Counted from the stretch's first letter, positions 17,117-25,713 are shown. The stretch: 64,000 bases of DNA from Brevibacillus_D fluminis_A (GCF_052072235.1 NZ_CM125436.1:3652001-3716000); one strand, 5' to 3'. The notes: generated from the sequence alone by a model not told the origin. Numbers and translations: made by a program.

Positions 17117-19482
17117 TTGGCAAACTCCTTTTGTATGGCTTGGTCCAGCTCGCGCGCCTGCCGCAGCGTCTGTCCGTCAATGGCGGGGCGGACGATTTCC
17201 TCCACGCTCGTCTGAAACAGCGCCGCGACTTTTTCTGCGATCAGGCTGATTTCCATCGGGGTGAAATACGTGAACGCCAGCCGCAGCTCGGGAACGACCT
17301 GCAAAAACGCCTCATGCGACAAGCTTTCCACCAGCTGATTCAAGTCGGCGATGAGCCGCTCGTCGTAGAGGAAAATGTCTCGCGCAACGGTAAACACGCC
17401 CTGCAAATACTGCGCGGTGGCCAGCATGCGATCCGGCGTACCGAAAATGTAGCCTCTCGCCCTGCGCGCAATCTCCTCCTGCGCAAGCTCGCCCCGATCG
17501 CACAAGATAGCGGTAACGACACCTTCGAGCTGGGCAGGCAGCTGATCATGGGCAAGTAAATCCCGCAGCTGATCGGCAAAAATCTCATCCGCACGCGATT
17601 CTTCCCCTTTGCCCGCGAGCGTGTGCAAATACTTCAGATGCTCGGCGATTTCGGTCAATTCCTCGGGATTGGGCCGGGTCAGCTCGTAAATTTTGGTCAC
17701 GGCGTTGTAGTACGCTTCATCGATCAGCTGTGCCAGACGCTCGGTCTCACGCAGCACGAACAGACGCTTCTGGTCGTTTAAAATCGACAGCGTTTTGAGC
17801 GTCTGGCAAAGCGAGGTAAAGCTGCCGTCATGCTTGACCGAATCTTCTACCAACGCAAACAGCTTGGCCCCCGTCTCCTCCAGTCCCATCAAAATCGCCT
17901 GCAACAGCCAGCGAGCCGCTTCCTGGCTCTTGTGCAGCGGCAGCTGTTTGACCACTTCTTCCAGCCGATTGATCGCCGCCTCCTTGATCGTGCCGCCGTA
18001 CAGCGAGTTTTCGATCAGCCGCGCCTCGACGTAGGAGGAGTAGCTGTAGTTCCAGCTTTCGCGCACCAGATTGACGTTGCGGTAGTTTTTCCAGTCCGGC
18101 CCCGACTCCTTTTGGCAAAACTCCACCTCCATGAACTGCAGGCAATGGAAAAACTGGCTGGTTTGACGATGCGACTCTTTGGCGTACAGCTCCAGCACCT
18201 TTTGGCTTTTGCCGGTCGTCTTCAACTGCAGCTTCTGTTTTTTGCAAATCTCTTTGAAATCGCGGACGATCGGCACATCCAGATCGTTTTTGGCAATTTC
18301 ACCGATCACATCGCCCATCATCAGCTCGGCGAGCGTCTCGATCGGCCGCTCGGTGGCGATGGACCGCTCCCCTTTGGTAAATGCGGTGGTCACCCCGTCC
18401 AGCAGCTCATACGCGCCACCCTCCGCCTTATCGCGCAGCACGGCGAGCCCTTTGATTAGGTTGAAGCCTTCGATCGCGTCTGCCACCGAGACCGTCTCGC
18501 CTTTGGCCCGCAAGCTTTTGAGCAGCTGGGCGAGGAAGCTTACGGCGCTTCTGTGAAACGGCTCCTGTTCTTTTTTCCGGATTGCCTTCCAGACGGTATC
18601 GTAGTAGTTGACATACGGCATGCCGCTCGCGTAGCCGCTCAGCTGGTCGGCCTCGCGGAACGTGTAGACCATCGGATACACCTTTTCATCTTTGACCTGC
18701 TTGACCTGATACGGATGGCTTCGCTCCTCGATCAGGCCATATGTATGAAAGCCGCCCGTCACGACGAGGATTTTGCCGTACTTTTCGCGTGCCTCTGCGA
18801 TGCGCATCTTCATGTGCGCCTCGCGAATCAGATGCCCTTCTGCCGCAAGCGTCTCCTCTGCATAGCATTGACGTGACAGGTAGCAGTAGGTGAACACCTC
18901 GCGGACGAACGCATCGGTCGGTTTGCGGATGCCGCCGATCTCAAACACGCGCTCCCACAATTCATCGAAATTGCGGCAGCGCATCGCCTCGCACAGCCGC
19001 TTGATGAACGCCGAGCTGGTCAACAGCTTTTCGTCCTGATACGAAACCTTTTCATTCTCCCGTTTGATGTCGTGTCCATGCTCCAGACTCTCCAGCCGGC
19101 TCCCATACCCGAGATCGATGAAACGGGCGGGAATGCCGAGACGGCGCGCTTCCTTCATCGCCACGTACTCGGGGGAGTAAGCAAGCAGCGGGAAATAGCA
19201 CGAATAGTTGTGCTGTTCGACCGAGTAAGCGTAGTAAATGCTGACCGGCGGCTTGGTGTCTTCATGTGAGAGCACATCGATGATAGGATTGCTGTTGTCC
19301 GGCCCCTCGATCAGGATGATCTGCGGCTGGTAGGCCGCGATCGTCTGGAGCAAATGATAGGAGCAGGCGGGACTATGATGGCGGATCGGGAAGTAGACGA
19401 CCTGCTGGGCAAAATCAAAGACACGCGCTGCAAACAGCTCCGCTATCGAATCCATTTCTTCTCGTTGTAATACGCTTCCCAT
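17101..19482 (-). CDS. DUF5682 protein, YehM-like
   Basis: This protein of 793 residues (784 if the internal ATG at 19455 is used; the outer ATG has a better-placed AAGGA) starts with the family hallmark RHHSPAC (34-40) and ILIEGP (56-61), followed by a helical segment and ILVVTGGFHTYGL (238-250). The arrangement of an early His/Ser motif, an EGP strand and a late G-x-H-x-x-G loop resembles the TraB/ChaN/EreA-type fold, an inference from motif pattern only. The C-terminal 450 residues are helical. It overlaps the MoxR gene upstream and the VWA gene downstream, indicating tight co-expression. Molecular function is not known. Confidence 0.85.
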   Translation of the reverse strand: MGSVLQREEMDSIAELFAARVFDFAQQVVYFPIRHHSPACSYHLLQTIAAYQPQIILIEGPDNSNPIIDVLSHEDTKPPVSIYYAYSVEQHNYSCYFPLLAYSPEYVAMKEARRLGIPARFIDLGYGSRLESLEHGHDIKRENEKVSYQDEKLLTSSAFIKRLCEAMRCRNFDELWERVFEIGGIRKPTDAFVREVFTYCYLSRQCYAEETLAAEGHLIREAHMKMRIAEAREKYGKILVVTGGFHTYGLIEERSHPYQVKQVKDEKVYPMVYTFREADQLSGYASGMPYVNYYDTVWKAIRKKEQEPFHRSAVSFLAQLLKSLRAKGETVSVADAIEGFNLIKGLAVLRDKAEGGAYELLDGVTTAFTKGERSIATERPIETLAELMMGDVIGEIAKNDLDVPIVRDFKEICKKQKLQLKTTGKSQKVLELYAKESHRQTSQFFHCLQFMEVEFCQKESGPDWKNYRNVNLVRESWNYSYSSYVEARLIENSLYGGTIKEAAINRLEEVVKQLPLHKSQEAARWLLQAILMGLEETGAKLFALVEDSVKHDGSFTSLCQTLKTLSILNDQKRLFVLRETERLAQLIDEAYYNAVTKIYELTRPNPEELTEIAEHLKYLHTLAGKGEESRADEIFADQLRDLLAHDQLPAQLEGVVTAILCDRGELAQEEIARRARGYIFGTPDRMLATAQYLQGVFTVARDIFLYDERLIADLNQLVESLSHEAFLQVVPELRLAFTYFTPMEISLIAEKVAALFQTSVEEIVRPAIDGQTLRQARELDQAIQKEFAKWSLM

Positions 19483-20543
19483 AGGCCCGCATCCTTCGCT
19501 CGTTCTTTCACTACCTTCGAGAAATAGGTCTTCAGCACATTGATGTCTTTGTGGTTTTCCTTGGCGACGGCGCCAAGCATGTTCTGCACCAGCCGCTCGA
19601 GCGAAATCGCCTTGTCGTCATAATAGTGTGCGGTCATGGCGCTTTGCACATAGACGGACACCGCCTCTGCCGTGCTCATTACGGTTTGCGGCGTATCGAT
19701 TTTGTAGCCTTCCCGCGTCTGTCCGGTGCGCAGTTCCAAAAACGTCGTCGCCAAAATTTCGATAATCTCCTGATTCAGCTCGATGTCGATGCCGCTTTGC
19801 TGCAAAATGTTGCGCGACTGGGCTTCGATGATCTGCGCCTCCATTTTCACATGGTTGATCGGGAAGATCGTTTCGAAGTTGAAGCGGCGCTTCAAGGCGC
19901 TGCTCATTTCGTTGACGCCTTTGTCGCGGATGTTGGCGGTCGCGATGATGTTGAAGCCAGGTTTGGCGAACAAAATGCCGTCCGCAAGCTCCGGAATGTT
20001 CATCACCTTGTCGCTCAGGATGCTGATCAACACGTCCTGCACCTCAAACGGGCAGCGCGTGATTTCCTCGAAGCGGGTGATGATCCCTTTCTTCATCCCG
20101 GTATACAAAGGTGACGGGACCAATGCCTCATACGTTGGCCCTTTGTCGAGCAGCATCGCGTAATTCCAGGAATATTTGATCATGTCTTCCGTCGTACCCG
20201 CAGTCCCCTGGATCGTATTGGTGCTGGTGCCGGAAATCGCGGCGGACAACAGCTCCGACAGCATCGTTTTGGCCGTACCCGGTTCCCCGACCAGCATCAG
20301 CCCGCGGTTGCCTGCCAGAGCGACCACGGCGCGCTCGATCATCACATCGTCGCCGTAAAATTTTTTGCTGATCGTCACGCTCTCTCCGTTGAGCACAAGC
20401 GGCTTCGCGGTTCCCAGAATGAAGTCGCGGACGGCTTTCGGCGACAGGAGCCAATTCGGCGGCTTCGCACCCGTGTCGTTTGCCCGCAGCGCCTCCAGCT
20501 CTTTTTCATACAACACTTCCATTGGCGGTTTCATCGTTTCCAT
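19443..20543 (-). CDS. MoxR-family AAA+ ATPase, YehL-like
   Basis: This 366-residue AAA+ ATPase has Walker A GEPGTAKT (86-93), a Walker-B-region RFEEITR in place of the usual DE box, sensor 1 (IATAN) and an arginine-finger-like LKRRF. MoxR ATPases form hexamers that remodel partner proteins, usually a VWA protein encoded nearby, as here. The ATG at 20543 follows GAGGAAGGA; it is the first gene of the operon and its 3' end overlaps the DUF5682 gene by 40 bases. A promoter candidate and a Fur-box-like site lie in its roughly 190-nt leader. Confidence 0.88.
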   Translation of the reverse strand: METMKPPMEVLYEKELEALRANDTGAKPPNWLLSPKAVRDFILGTAKPLVLNGESVTISKKFYGDDVMIERAVVALAGNRGLMLVGEPGTAKTMLSELLSAAISGTSTNTIQGTAGTTEDMIKYSWNYAMLLDKGPTYEALVPSPLYTGMKKGIITRFEEITRCPFEVQDVLISILSDKVMNIPELADGILFAKPGFNIIATANIRDKGVNEMSSALKRRFNFETIFPINHVKMEAQIIEAQSRNILQQSGIDIELNQEIIEILATTFLELRTGQTREGYKIDTPQTVMSTAEAVSVYVQSAMTAHYYDDKAISLERLVQNMLGAVAKENHKDINVLKTYFSKVVKERAKDAGLWEAYYNEKKWIR

Positions 20544-20644
20544 GCTCGCGTCGTCCTTCCTCTCCTCTATTGCGTTACTCCGCTGCTCCTTTTACTTCTA
20601 TTTGGCGGCTATACGAAAAATGATACGGTACGGTGTGGCTTTCA

Positions 20645-20659
20645 TGAAAATCATTCTCA
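20645..20659 (-). promoter_or_regulatory. Fur-box-like inverted repeat in the leader of the MoxR/VWA operon
   Basis: The minus strand reads TGAGAATGATTTTCA, which matches the Bacillus 7-1-7 Fur box (TGATAATNATTATCA) at 12 of 14 fixed positions. It lies about 100 bases upstream of the MoxR start and downstream of the candidate promoter, where bound repressor could block transcription. No test beyond sequence match is possible here. Confidence 0.4.
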
Positions 20660-20738
20660 ATAGCCAGCGTATAAGGTTTGCTTGCGCGCGGTTATCGTCC
20701 GTTTTTTCGGGAATGTCGGTATTGGTCCATACCTGTCC

Positions 20739-20766
20739 ATCATAACAAGCAGAACTTTCCCTGCAA
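20739..20766 (-). promoter_or_regulatory. Promoter candidate for the MoxR/VWA operon
   Basis: On the minus strand TTGCAG (20766-20761) and TATGAT (20744-20739) are 16 bp apart. This would give a leader of about 190 nt that includes the Fur-box-like site. Confidence 0.45.
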
Positions 20767-20885
20767 TGAACGAAAAGTATGATTTTTCCAGTCGCCAAAT
20801 CGCGCTTGTAAGTCATACGTTCCGGCTTCACGCTTCGTTTCGGCTTTTTGGAACCAATCGATGGCGAGTTTGTGAAAAATAGACG

Positions 20886-21161
20886 TGGTTATTTTTACTA
20901 TATCGTGTTGACATGGTTAGTTTTACCTGGTGATCGAGACCGTCGTCCCGAGCTTTCAGGCGGACCGCTCCAATTTCGGCAAAAAGCTCGTGTCGACACA
21001 AGCGCGCAAAGGGATTATCGAGATCGCCACAGATGCGCAGGGACGTGTGAAATATTCCAACAGCACCTCACAGTCAAAAGCAAAGCTGTACCGCTTTACC
21101 GACTATGTTCCACCGTTGACCATCTACTAATTTTTTTAAACTTTGACATGGTGATTTTAAC
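20886..21161 (+). repeat. Three copies of a 13-bp element upstream of the NAD salvage operon
   Basis: The copies are TGGTTATTTTTAC (20886-20898), TGGTTAGTTTTAC (20914-20926) and TGGTGATTTTAAC (21149-21161). The first two differ at one base and start 28 bp apart; the third overlaps the promoter of pncA. Copies two and three both follow TTGACA, giving a shared TTGACATGGT. Repeated spacing and promoter overlap suggest an operator, perhaps for an NAD-responsive regulator; the regulator is not identified. Confidence 0.5.
20930..21130 (+). pseudogene. Possible gene remnant upstream of pncA
   Basis: An open frame of 66 codons with coding-like GC content runs from a GTG at 20930 to a TAA at 21128-21130. 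In the same frame a TAG stop lies just upstream (20918-20920), and there is no ribosome site. It is flanked by two copies of TTGACATGGT. The product (including KGIIEIATDAQGRVKY) is not one I recognise. It could be the 3' end of a decayed gene left between a duplicated promoter segment, or chance. Confidence 0.25.
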
Positions 21162-21172
21162 AATGTCATAAA
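21143..21172 (+). promoter_or_regulatory. Promoter/operator of the pncA-pncB-nadD operon
   Basis: TTGACA (21143-21148) is followed after 18 bp by CATAAA (21167-21172). An inverted repeat TGACAT...ATGTCA (arms 21144-21149 and 21163-21168, 13-bp gap) overlaps it, as does copy three of the 13-bp element. The leader would be only about 20 nt. Confidence 0.5.
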
Positions 21173-21197
21173 TACAAACTCATTGGAGGGCTTATCC

Positions 21198-21761
21198 ATG
21201 AATAAAAAAGCATTGATCGTCATCGACTATACGAATGATTTTGTGGCTGCGGACGGCGCCTTGACTTGCGGCGAGCCTGCGCAGCGCATCGAACAGCGGA
21301 TCGTGTCGCTTGCACGCACCCATCTTGCGCAAGGCGATTACGTCGTGATGGCGGTTGATTGCCACCAGACCCATGATCCGCTCCATCCGGAAAGCGCGCT
21401 CTATCCCCCGCACAACATCGTCGGAACCGCAGGCCGCCAGCTTTATGGCGAATTGGACGGCTTCTACCGACAAAACCGAGATGCGGTTGAATGGATGGAT
21501 AAAACCCGCTACGACGCTTTTGCCGGAACCGATCTGGCGCTGAAGCTGCACGCGCGGGGCATTCGCGAACTCCATCTGGCAGGCGTCTGCACGGACATTT
21601 GCGTGCTGCACACCGCGATCTCGGCCTGGTACCAAGGATTCGTACCGGTCATTCATGCGGACGCGGTCGCCAGCTTCAATCCGGCAGGACACGAATGGGC
21701 ACTGCGTCACTTTGCGAACCAACTGGGCGTATCTGTCGTATCCGCCCGCGCAGATCAATAA
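21198..21761 (+). CDS. pncA: Nicotinamidase
   Basis: This 187-residue isochorismatase-fold enzyme converts nicotinamide to nicotinate. The catalytic triad is visible as D10 (VIDYTNDFV), K102 and C135 (GVCTDICV), with metal ligands around D54, H56 and H72. The ATG at 21198 has the TTGGAGGG site in front; the longer frame from 21183 would bury it. It heads a three-gene NAD salvage operon with pncB and nadD, spaced 17 bases each. The sequence closely follows Bacillus PncA over its length. Confidence 0.93.
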   Translation: MNKKALIVIDYTNDFVAADGALTCGEPAQRIEQRIVSLARTHLAQGDYVVMAVDCHQTHDPLHPESALYPPHNIVGTAGRQLYGELDGFYRQNRDAVEWMDKTRYDAFAGTDLALKLHARGIRELHLAGVCTDICVLHTAISAWYQGFVPVIHADAVASFNPAGHEWALRHFANQLGVSVVSARADQ

Positions 21762-21778
21762 GAAGAAAGGATGAAACC

Positions 21779-23422
21779 ATGATGAACATGCCCAAAACCA
21801 TTTTCGACGCCATCGACCCGAGAGTATACCGCTATGTCCACCTGTGCCGCGCTTGCCAGCAGCCGAGCTTCCGTATCTCCACCGAGGTCAATCCGTGCGC
21901 GGTGTGCGGCGAGACGCACGCGTTTGAAATCTTCCCGTTTTACGATCCTTCCCGCGATTACGGGCTCGATGTGGATGAGTATGCGATCAACATGATGTAC
22001 GCCTTCTACAAAAAAGGGTTGCACCGGACACAGGTCGTGTTCGACGATTTTTACCGCAAAGCCCCGTTTGTCAAAGCGTCTGCCGATTTTTCCGGCGAGC
22101 TTGGCGGCTATGTCGCCTTTGGCGGATTGCATCAGCTCATCGATATTGTCCGGCATTTGTACTTCAATGAGGCGGATATTGCCTACTTGCGGGAAAAAAA
22201 GCGGTATGACGAAGCGTTTTTGGACGAATTGCGCAGCCTGCGGTTCACCGGCGAGCTGTTCGCCGCGGAGGAAGGCCAGCTTATCTTCCCGAATACTCCT
22301 TACATTCGCATCGTTTCGACGATCATGGAGTGCATCTGGATCGAGGCCCAGCTGCTGAATACGGTAAACAGCGAGTCGCTCCTCATGACCAAGGCGTCGC
22401 GGATCGTCACCGCCGCCAACGGGCAGAGCGTGATCGAGATGGGCAAACGCCGTGCCCAAGGGCGCGACGCTTCCGTGCAGGGCGCCCGCGCAGCTTACAT
22501 CGCCGGCTTTGATTATTCGTCCAACATGAAGGCAGGCAAAAAATACGGCGTGCCGACAACCGGCACCCATGCCCATCTGTTCGTCCAGTTTTTTGCGAAT
22601 GAGCTGGATGCCTTCCTCGCTTTCGCCGATGTGTTTCCGGCAAAAAGCATCTTGCTTGTCGATACGTACGACGTGCTCGGCTCCGGCATTCCGAACGCCA
22701 TCCGCGTGGCGAAAGCGATGGAAGCGCGCGGGCAGAAGCTTACCGGCATCCGGCTCGACAGCGGCGACCTCGCCTTCCTGTCCAAGCGCGCCCGCACCAT
22801 GCTCGACAACGCCGGATTGGCATATGTCAAAATCGCCGCCTCGAGCGATCTGGATGAGTACACGATCACCTCGCTCAAGCATCAGGGTGCCAAGATCGAC
22901 ATCTGGGGCATCGGCACCAAATACATCACCGCTTACGACACCCCGGCGCTTGGCGGCGTGCACAAGATCGTCGCGCGAAAGCAGGAGAACGATTGGCTCG
23001 CCTTGATCAAAATCTCGGAAAACCTCGACAAGATCATCAATCCGGGGCTGAAAAAAACGTACCGGCTGTACGACCCGAACGGAATGGCCAAAGGCGATTA
23101 TTTGTGCCTCGCATCGGAGAGCCTGGAGGGGCTAAGCGAGATTACGCTGAAGCATCCGAGCAACCCGCTGAAAAGCAAGCGCGTCGCACATTTTACCGCA
23201 GTTGAACTGCTGGTGCCGATTTTCCAAAACGGACAGCTGGTGTACAACGTGCCGACGCTCGAGCAGACACGCGCCTTTCACCTGGCGCAAAAAAACACGT
23301 TTTGGGAAGAGTATTTGCGCCTCGATCATCCGGAAGTGTACCCTGTCGCGCTGTCGGATCAGCTGAAGGAATTGAAGGACCGTCTGATTCAGGCCAAACG
23401 GCAACACATCCAAACGGAATAA
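21779..23422 (+). CDS. pncB: Nicotinate phosphoribosyltransferase with N-terminal zinc-ribbon-like extension
   Basis: The enzyme joins nicotinate to PRPP to make nicotinate mononucleotide. The core shows AINMMYAFYKKG, FDDFYRKAPF, GYVAFGGLHQ and, further on, RLDSGDLAFLSK and IWGIGTKYI, as in NAPRTases. The 547-residue length exceeds the roughly 490 of B. subtilis PncB because of an N-terminal segment with C23-x2-C26 ... C40-x2-C43 (CRAC, CAVC), which looks like a zinc ribbon. The ATG at 21779 follows AAAGGATG. It is the second gene of the salvage operon. Confidence 0.92.
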   Translation: MMNMPKTIFDAIDPRVYRYVHLCRACQQPSFRISTEVNPCAVCGETHAFEIFPFYDPSRDYGLDVDEYAINMMYAFYKKGLHRTQVVFDDFYRKAPFVKASADFSGELGGYVAFGGLHQLIDIVRHLYFNEADIAYLREKKRYDEAFLDELRSLRFTGELFAAEEGQLIFPNTPYIRIVSTIMECIWIEAQLLNTVNSESLLMTKASRIVTAANGQSVIEMGKRRAQGRDASVQGARAAYIAGFDYSSNMKAGKKYGVPTTGTHAHLFVQFFANELDAFLAFADVFPAKSILLVDTYDVLGSGIPNAIRVAKAMEARGQKLTGIRLDSGDLAFLSKRARTMLDNAGLAYVKIAASSDLDEYTITSLKHQGAKIDIWGIGTKYITAYDTPALGGVHKIVARKQENDWLALIKISENLDKIINPGLKKTYRLYDPNGMAKGDYLCLASESLEGLSEITLKHPSNPLKSKRVAHFTAVELLVPIFQNGQLVYNVPTLEQTRAFHLAQKNTFWEEYLRLDHPEVYPVALSDQLKELKDRLIQAKRQHIQTE

Positions 23423-23439
23423 GAACGGGAGGAACCCTC

Positions 23440-24084
23440 ATGCGCAGAATCGGGATTTATGGCAGCAGCTTCGATCCGATCACGTATTCGCACCTGTTCA
23501 CCGCCTCGGCGGTGGCAAGCCGCAAGCGTCTGGACAAAGTCATTTTCACCCCATGCTCCTCGAAGCGCCGCGACAAGATGCTGCAGACGGAAGACCAGCA
23601 CCGGCTGAACATGCTGGAGCTGGCGCTTTGTGCGTGCAAAACGAAAACAAACCGCTTCGGCGAGCCGCTGTTTGAAATTTCAACCGTGGAGCTGAACGCG
23701 CTGCCTGGCGAAACCTACACCTACGATACGATGGAGCATTTCCGCAAACAGTTTCCCGATGACGAGCTGTTCTTCATCATGGGGGCTGACCTGCTCGAAG
23801 GGCTGCCGAACTGGGGCAACGCCGAAAAGCTGGTGAAAAACCACCGCTTCATCGTCATGTCGCGGGAAGGCTACCACATCGACGACCTGATCGCGGCGCA
23901 CCCGCTTCTGCGCAACAATGACGAGCAGTTTTTGACCATGTCCAAAGGAATCAGCATGGGCATCAGCTCAAGCTACATTCGCGGCGAAATCCGCAATGGC
24001 GGCGACCCCAGCTTTCTTTTGCCGGACGCCGTGCTCGCTTACATTTATCAAAATGGGTTGTATACACAGGAGGTTGTGTCGTAA
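23440..24084 (+). CDS. nadD: Nicotinate-nucleotide adenylyltransferase
   Basis: This 214-residue nucleotidyltransferase adenylates nicotinate mononucleotide to deamido-NAD. It has the N-terminal GSSFDPITYSHL (a variant of GxFDPxHxGH, with T for the first H) and the C-terminal ISSSYIRGEI (ISSTxIR-type) motif. A GGGAGGAA site precedes the ATG. The gene completes the salvage route with pncA and pncB in one operon, ended by a bidirectional terminator. Bacillales usually carry another nadD near the yqe cluster, so this is probably an operon-dedicated copy; that is inference. Confidence 0.9.
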   Translation: MRRIGIYGSSFDPITYSHLFTASAVASRKRLDKVIFTPCSSKRRDKMLQTEDQHRLNMLELALCACKTKTNRFGEPLFEISTVELNALPGETYTYDTMEHFRKQFPDDELFFIMGADLLEGLPNWGNAEKLVKNHRFIVMSREGYHIDDLIAAHPLLRNNDEQFLTMSKGISMGISSSYIRGEIRNGGDPSFLLPDAVLAYIYQNGLYTQEVVS

Positions 24085-24108
24085 CAAATGAAGAGCGGAA
24101 GCAGCGCA

Positions 24109-24143
24109 AAAAACTGGTCCGGATCATTACCGAACCAGTTTTT
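24109..24143. terminator. Bidirectional terminator after nadD
   Basis: A perfect 10-bp stem, AAAAACTGGT/ACCAGTTTTT, with an inner CGG/CCG closes the NAD operon and overlaps the stop of the convergent histidine kinase gene. Confidence 0.88.
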
Positions 24144-25713
24144 ATAGGGGCAAGATGATCGACAGCCGAATGACATGATCTTCATACTCCACGTCAATGG
24201 ATCCCTGATGCAAGTCAACGATGCTTTTGGTAATGGCCAGCCCTAACCCTGCACCTGACTTGCCGGAGGTGCGAGAGGTGTCCACCCGATAAAATCGGTC
24301 AAACAATCGATGGACCTCCTCTTGGGAGAGAGCCTCGCATGGATTCGATACGGTCAGTTGTACGGAATCGTTGTGCCGGACCAATGCGACAAGAATGTTC
24401 CCCGGATGCGTACTGTATTTGATCGCATTGGTCAGCACATTTTCGAATGCCCGCACCATCAGATTGGGATCAACCGTTACCTTGATTGGTTCAGAAGGAA
24501 AGTCTTTTTGAAAGGTAACCTCGTGATCTCTCGCAATCGGGTCCAGTTCTTCGAGCAGTTGCCGCAGCATTTGATTCAGACTGACTGTTTCTTTTTTCAA
24601 CGAAACTCCTTCATGATGCAGGCGTGTAAAATCAAATAAATCTTCGATCAACTTTTTTAATTGCTCTGATTTCCCATAGGCGATATCCACATACTCTTCT
24701 AATTGGGCCTGGCTTTTGTATTGATGGTCTTTCACCAACCGCATATAGCCCATGATCGACGTAAGCGGCGTGCGCAAGTCATGGGAAACGTTTGTTATAA
24801 GCTCATCCTTGACTTTCTCCGCCTGCCTCTCCCTTTCAATCATTTGGTCCAACTCCGAAGCCATGCGATTGATGCTGATGGCTAAAGCCCCCAGCTCGTC
24901 GTTGCTTTTTTCCTGGATGCGATATTGTAAATTCCCCTTCTCGATTTCCTTCACGCCATACGCAATCTCTTCCATTTCTTTCATTTTTCGCTTGGTAATC
25001 AAATAAAAACAGAGAAAAAAGGCAATCAACCCCAGCAGAAAGGGAGCCCAGCCGGGTTCCTTTACATAGATCACCGTTGCTTGTGGGACACCCTCTACAA
25101 GCAAGTAGGATTTGGCTCCATCCAAGGTCAGTGGATACAGCCTGGTCACGATCGGATGCTTATCGTGTCCATCCGGAGGCTTTTGGGCATCTTCCATCCT
25201 ATGGGGAAGGTCGACATGCGTTTCGTTTACCCCGGCGGATTTATATTGAATGTTCCCCTCTGCATCGGTAATGAAGGCATGGAGCGGGGGGGTTTGTTTC
25301 AGCGCATTGAGCAAATAACGAATCAATTCGCTTTTCGTCAAGCGGTATTGTGATTTGCCGTCTCCAGGGACGGTCAGCCATTCTTCATCCCCTGTGTTTG
25401 ACGGGAGCGATCGATTCAGGAACCTGCTCTTGAAAACAGGGTCTTTGTCTCCCAATTCGATGATGAGGGCGTTCCGATCTTGGTTCAACTCATTGAATTG
25501 CTTGACCAGCTCTCGTGCGCGCTCATTAATCGTGACGATCCCTTCCATAAAATCGAGTCTGCGCTCATTCGTAACGAAAAGCGGCCTTGTCACGAATCCG
25601 ACAAGCACGGAAACAAGCACGCAGCATGCAAACGCAAAAATCAGCTGAATCCGGATGCTTGACTTGACTTGCTGCACAAGCGTGCCGGGGAAAAGCCGTT
25701 TTTTATGGCTCAA
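24142..25713 (-). CDS. Membrane sensor histidine kinase, two-component partner of the VanR-like regulator
   Basis: The TTG at 25713 overlaps the end of the regulator gene by 11 bases and gives 523 residues; no in-frame ATG or GTG fits better. The order is TM1 (IQLIFAFACCVLVSVLVGF), an extracytoplasmic sensor of about 200 residues, TM2 (FLLGLIAFFLCFYLI), HAMP, HisKA with the phosphorylated His in VSHDLRTPLTS, and HATPase (LTNAIKYS, GKSGAGLGLAI). The ligand is not visible. It is co-transcribed with the upstream regulator, and the operon is divergent from a cytochrome-b-like gene that it may control. Confidence 0.9.
   Translation of the reverse strand: MSHKKRLFPGTLVQQVKSSIRIQLIFAFACCVLVSVLVGFVTRPLFVTNERRLDFMEGIVTINERARELVKQFNELNQDRNALIIELGDKDPVFKSRFLNRSLPSNTGDEEWLTVPGDGKSQYRLTKSELIRYLLNALKQTPPLHAFITDAEGNIQYKSAGVNETHVDLPHRMEDAQKPPDGHDKHPIVTRLYPLTLDGAKSYLLVEGVPQATVIYVKEPGWAPFLLGLIAFFLCFYLITKRKMKEMEEIAYGVKEIEKGNLQYRIQEKSNDELGALAISINRMASELDQMIERERQAEKVKDELITNVSHDLRTPLTSIMGYMRLVKDHQYKSQAQLEEYVDIAYGKSEQLKKLIEDLFDFTRLHHEGVSLKKETVSLNQMLRQLLEELDPIARDHEVTFQKDFPSEPIKVTVDPNLMVRAFENVLTNAIKYSTHPGNILVALVRHNDSVQLTVSNPCEALSQEEVHRLFDRFYRVDTSRTSGKSGAGLGLAITKSIVDLHQGSIDVEYEDHVIRLSIILPL

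Noticed and set aside
20598..20831. 77-residue minus-strand open frame upstream of the MoxR gene
   Set aside because: It lacks a ribosome site, overlaps the promoter candidate and Fur-like site, and has no family pattern.
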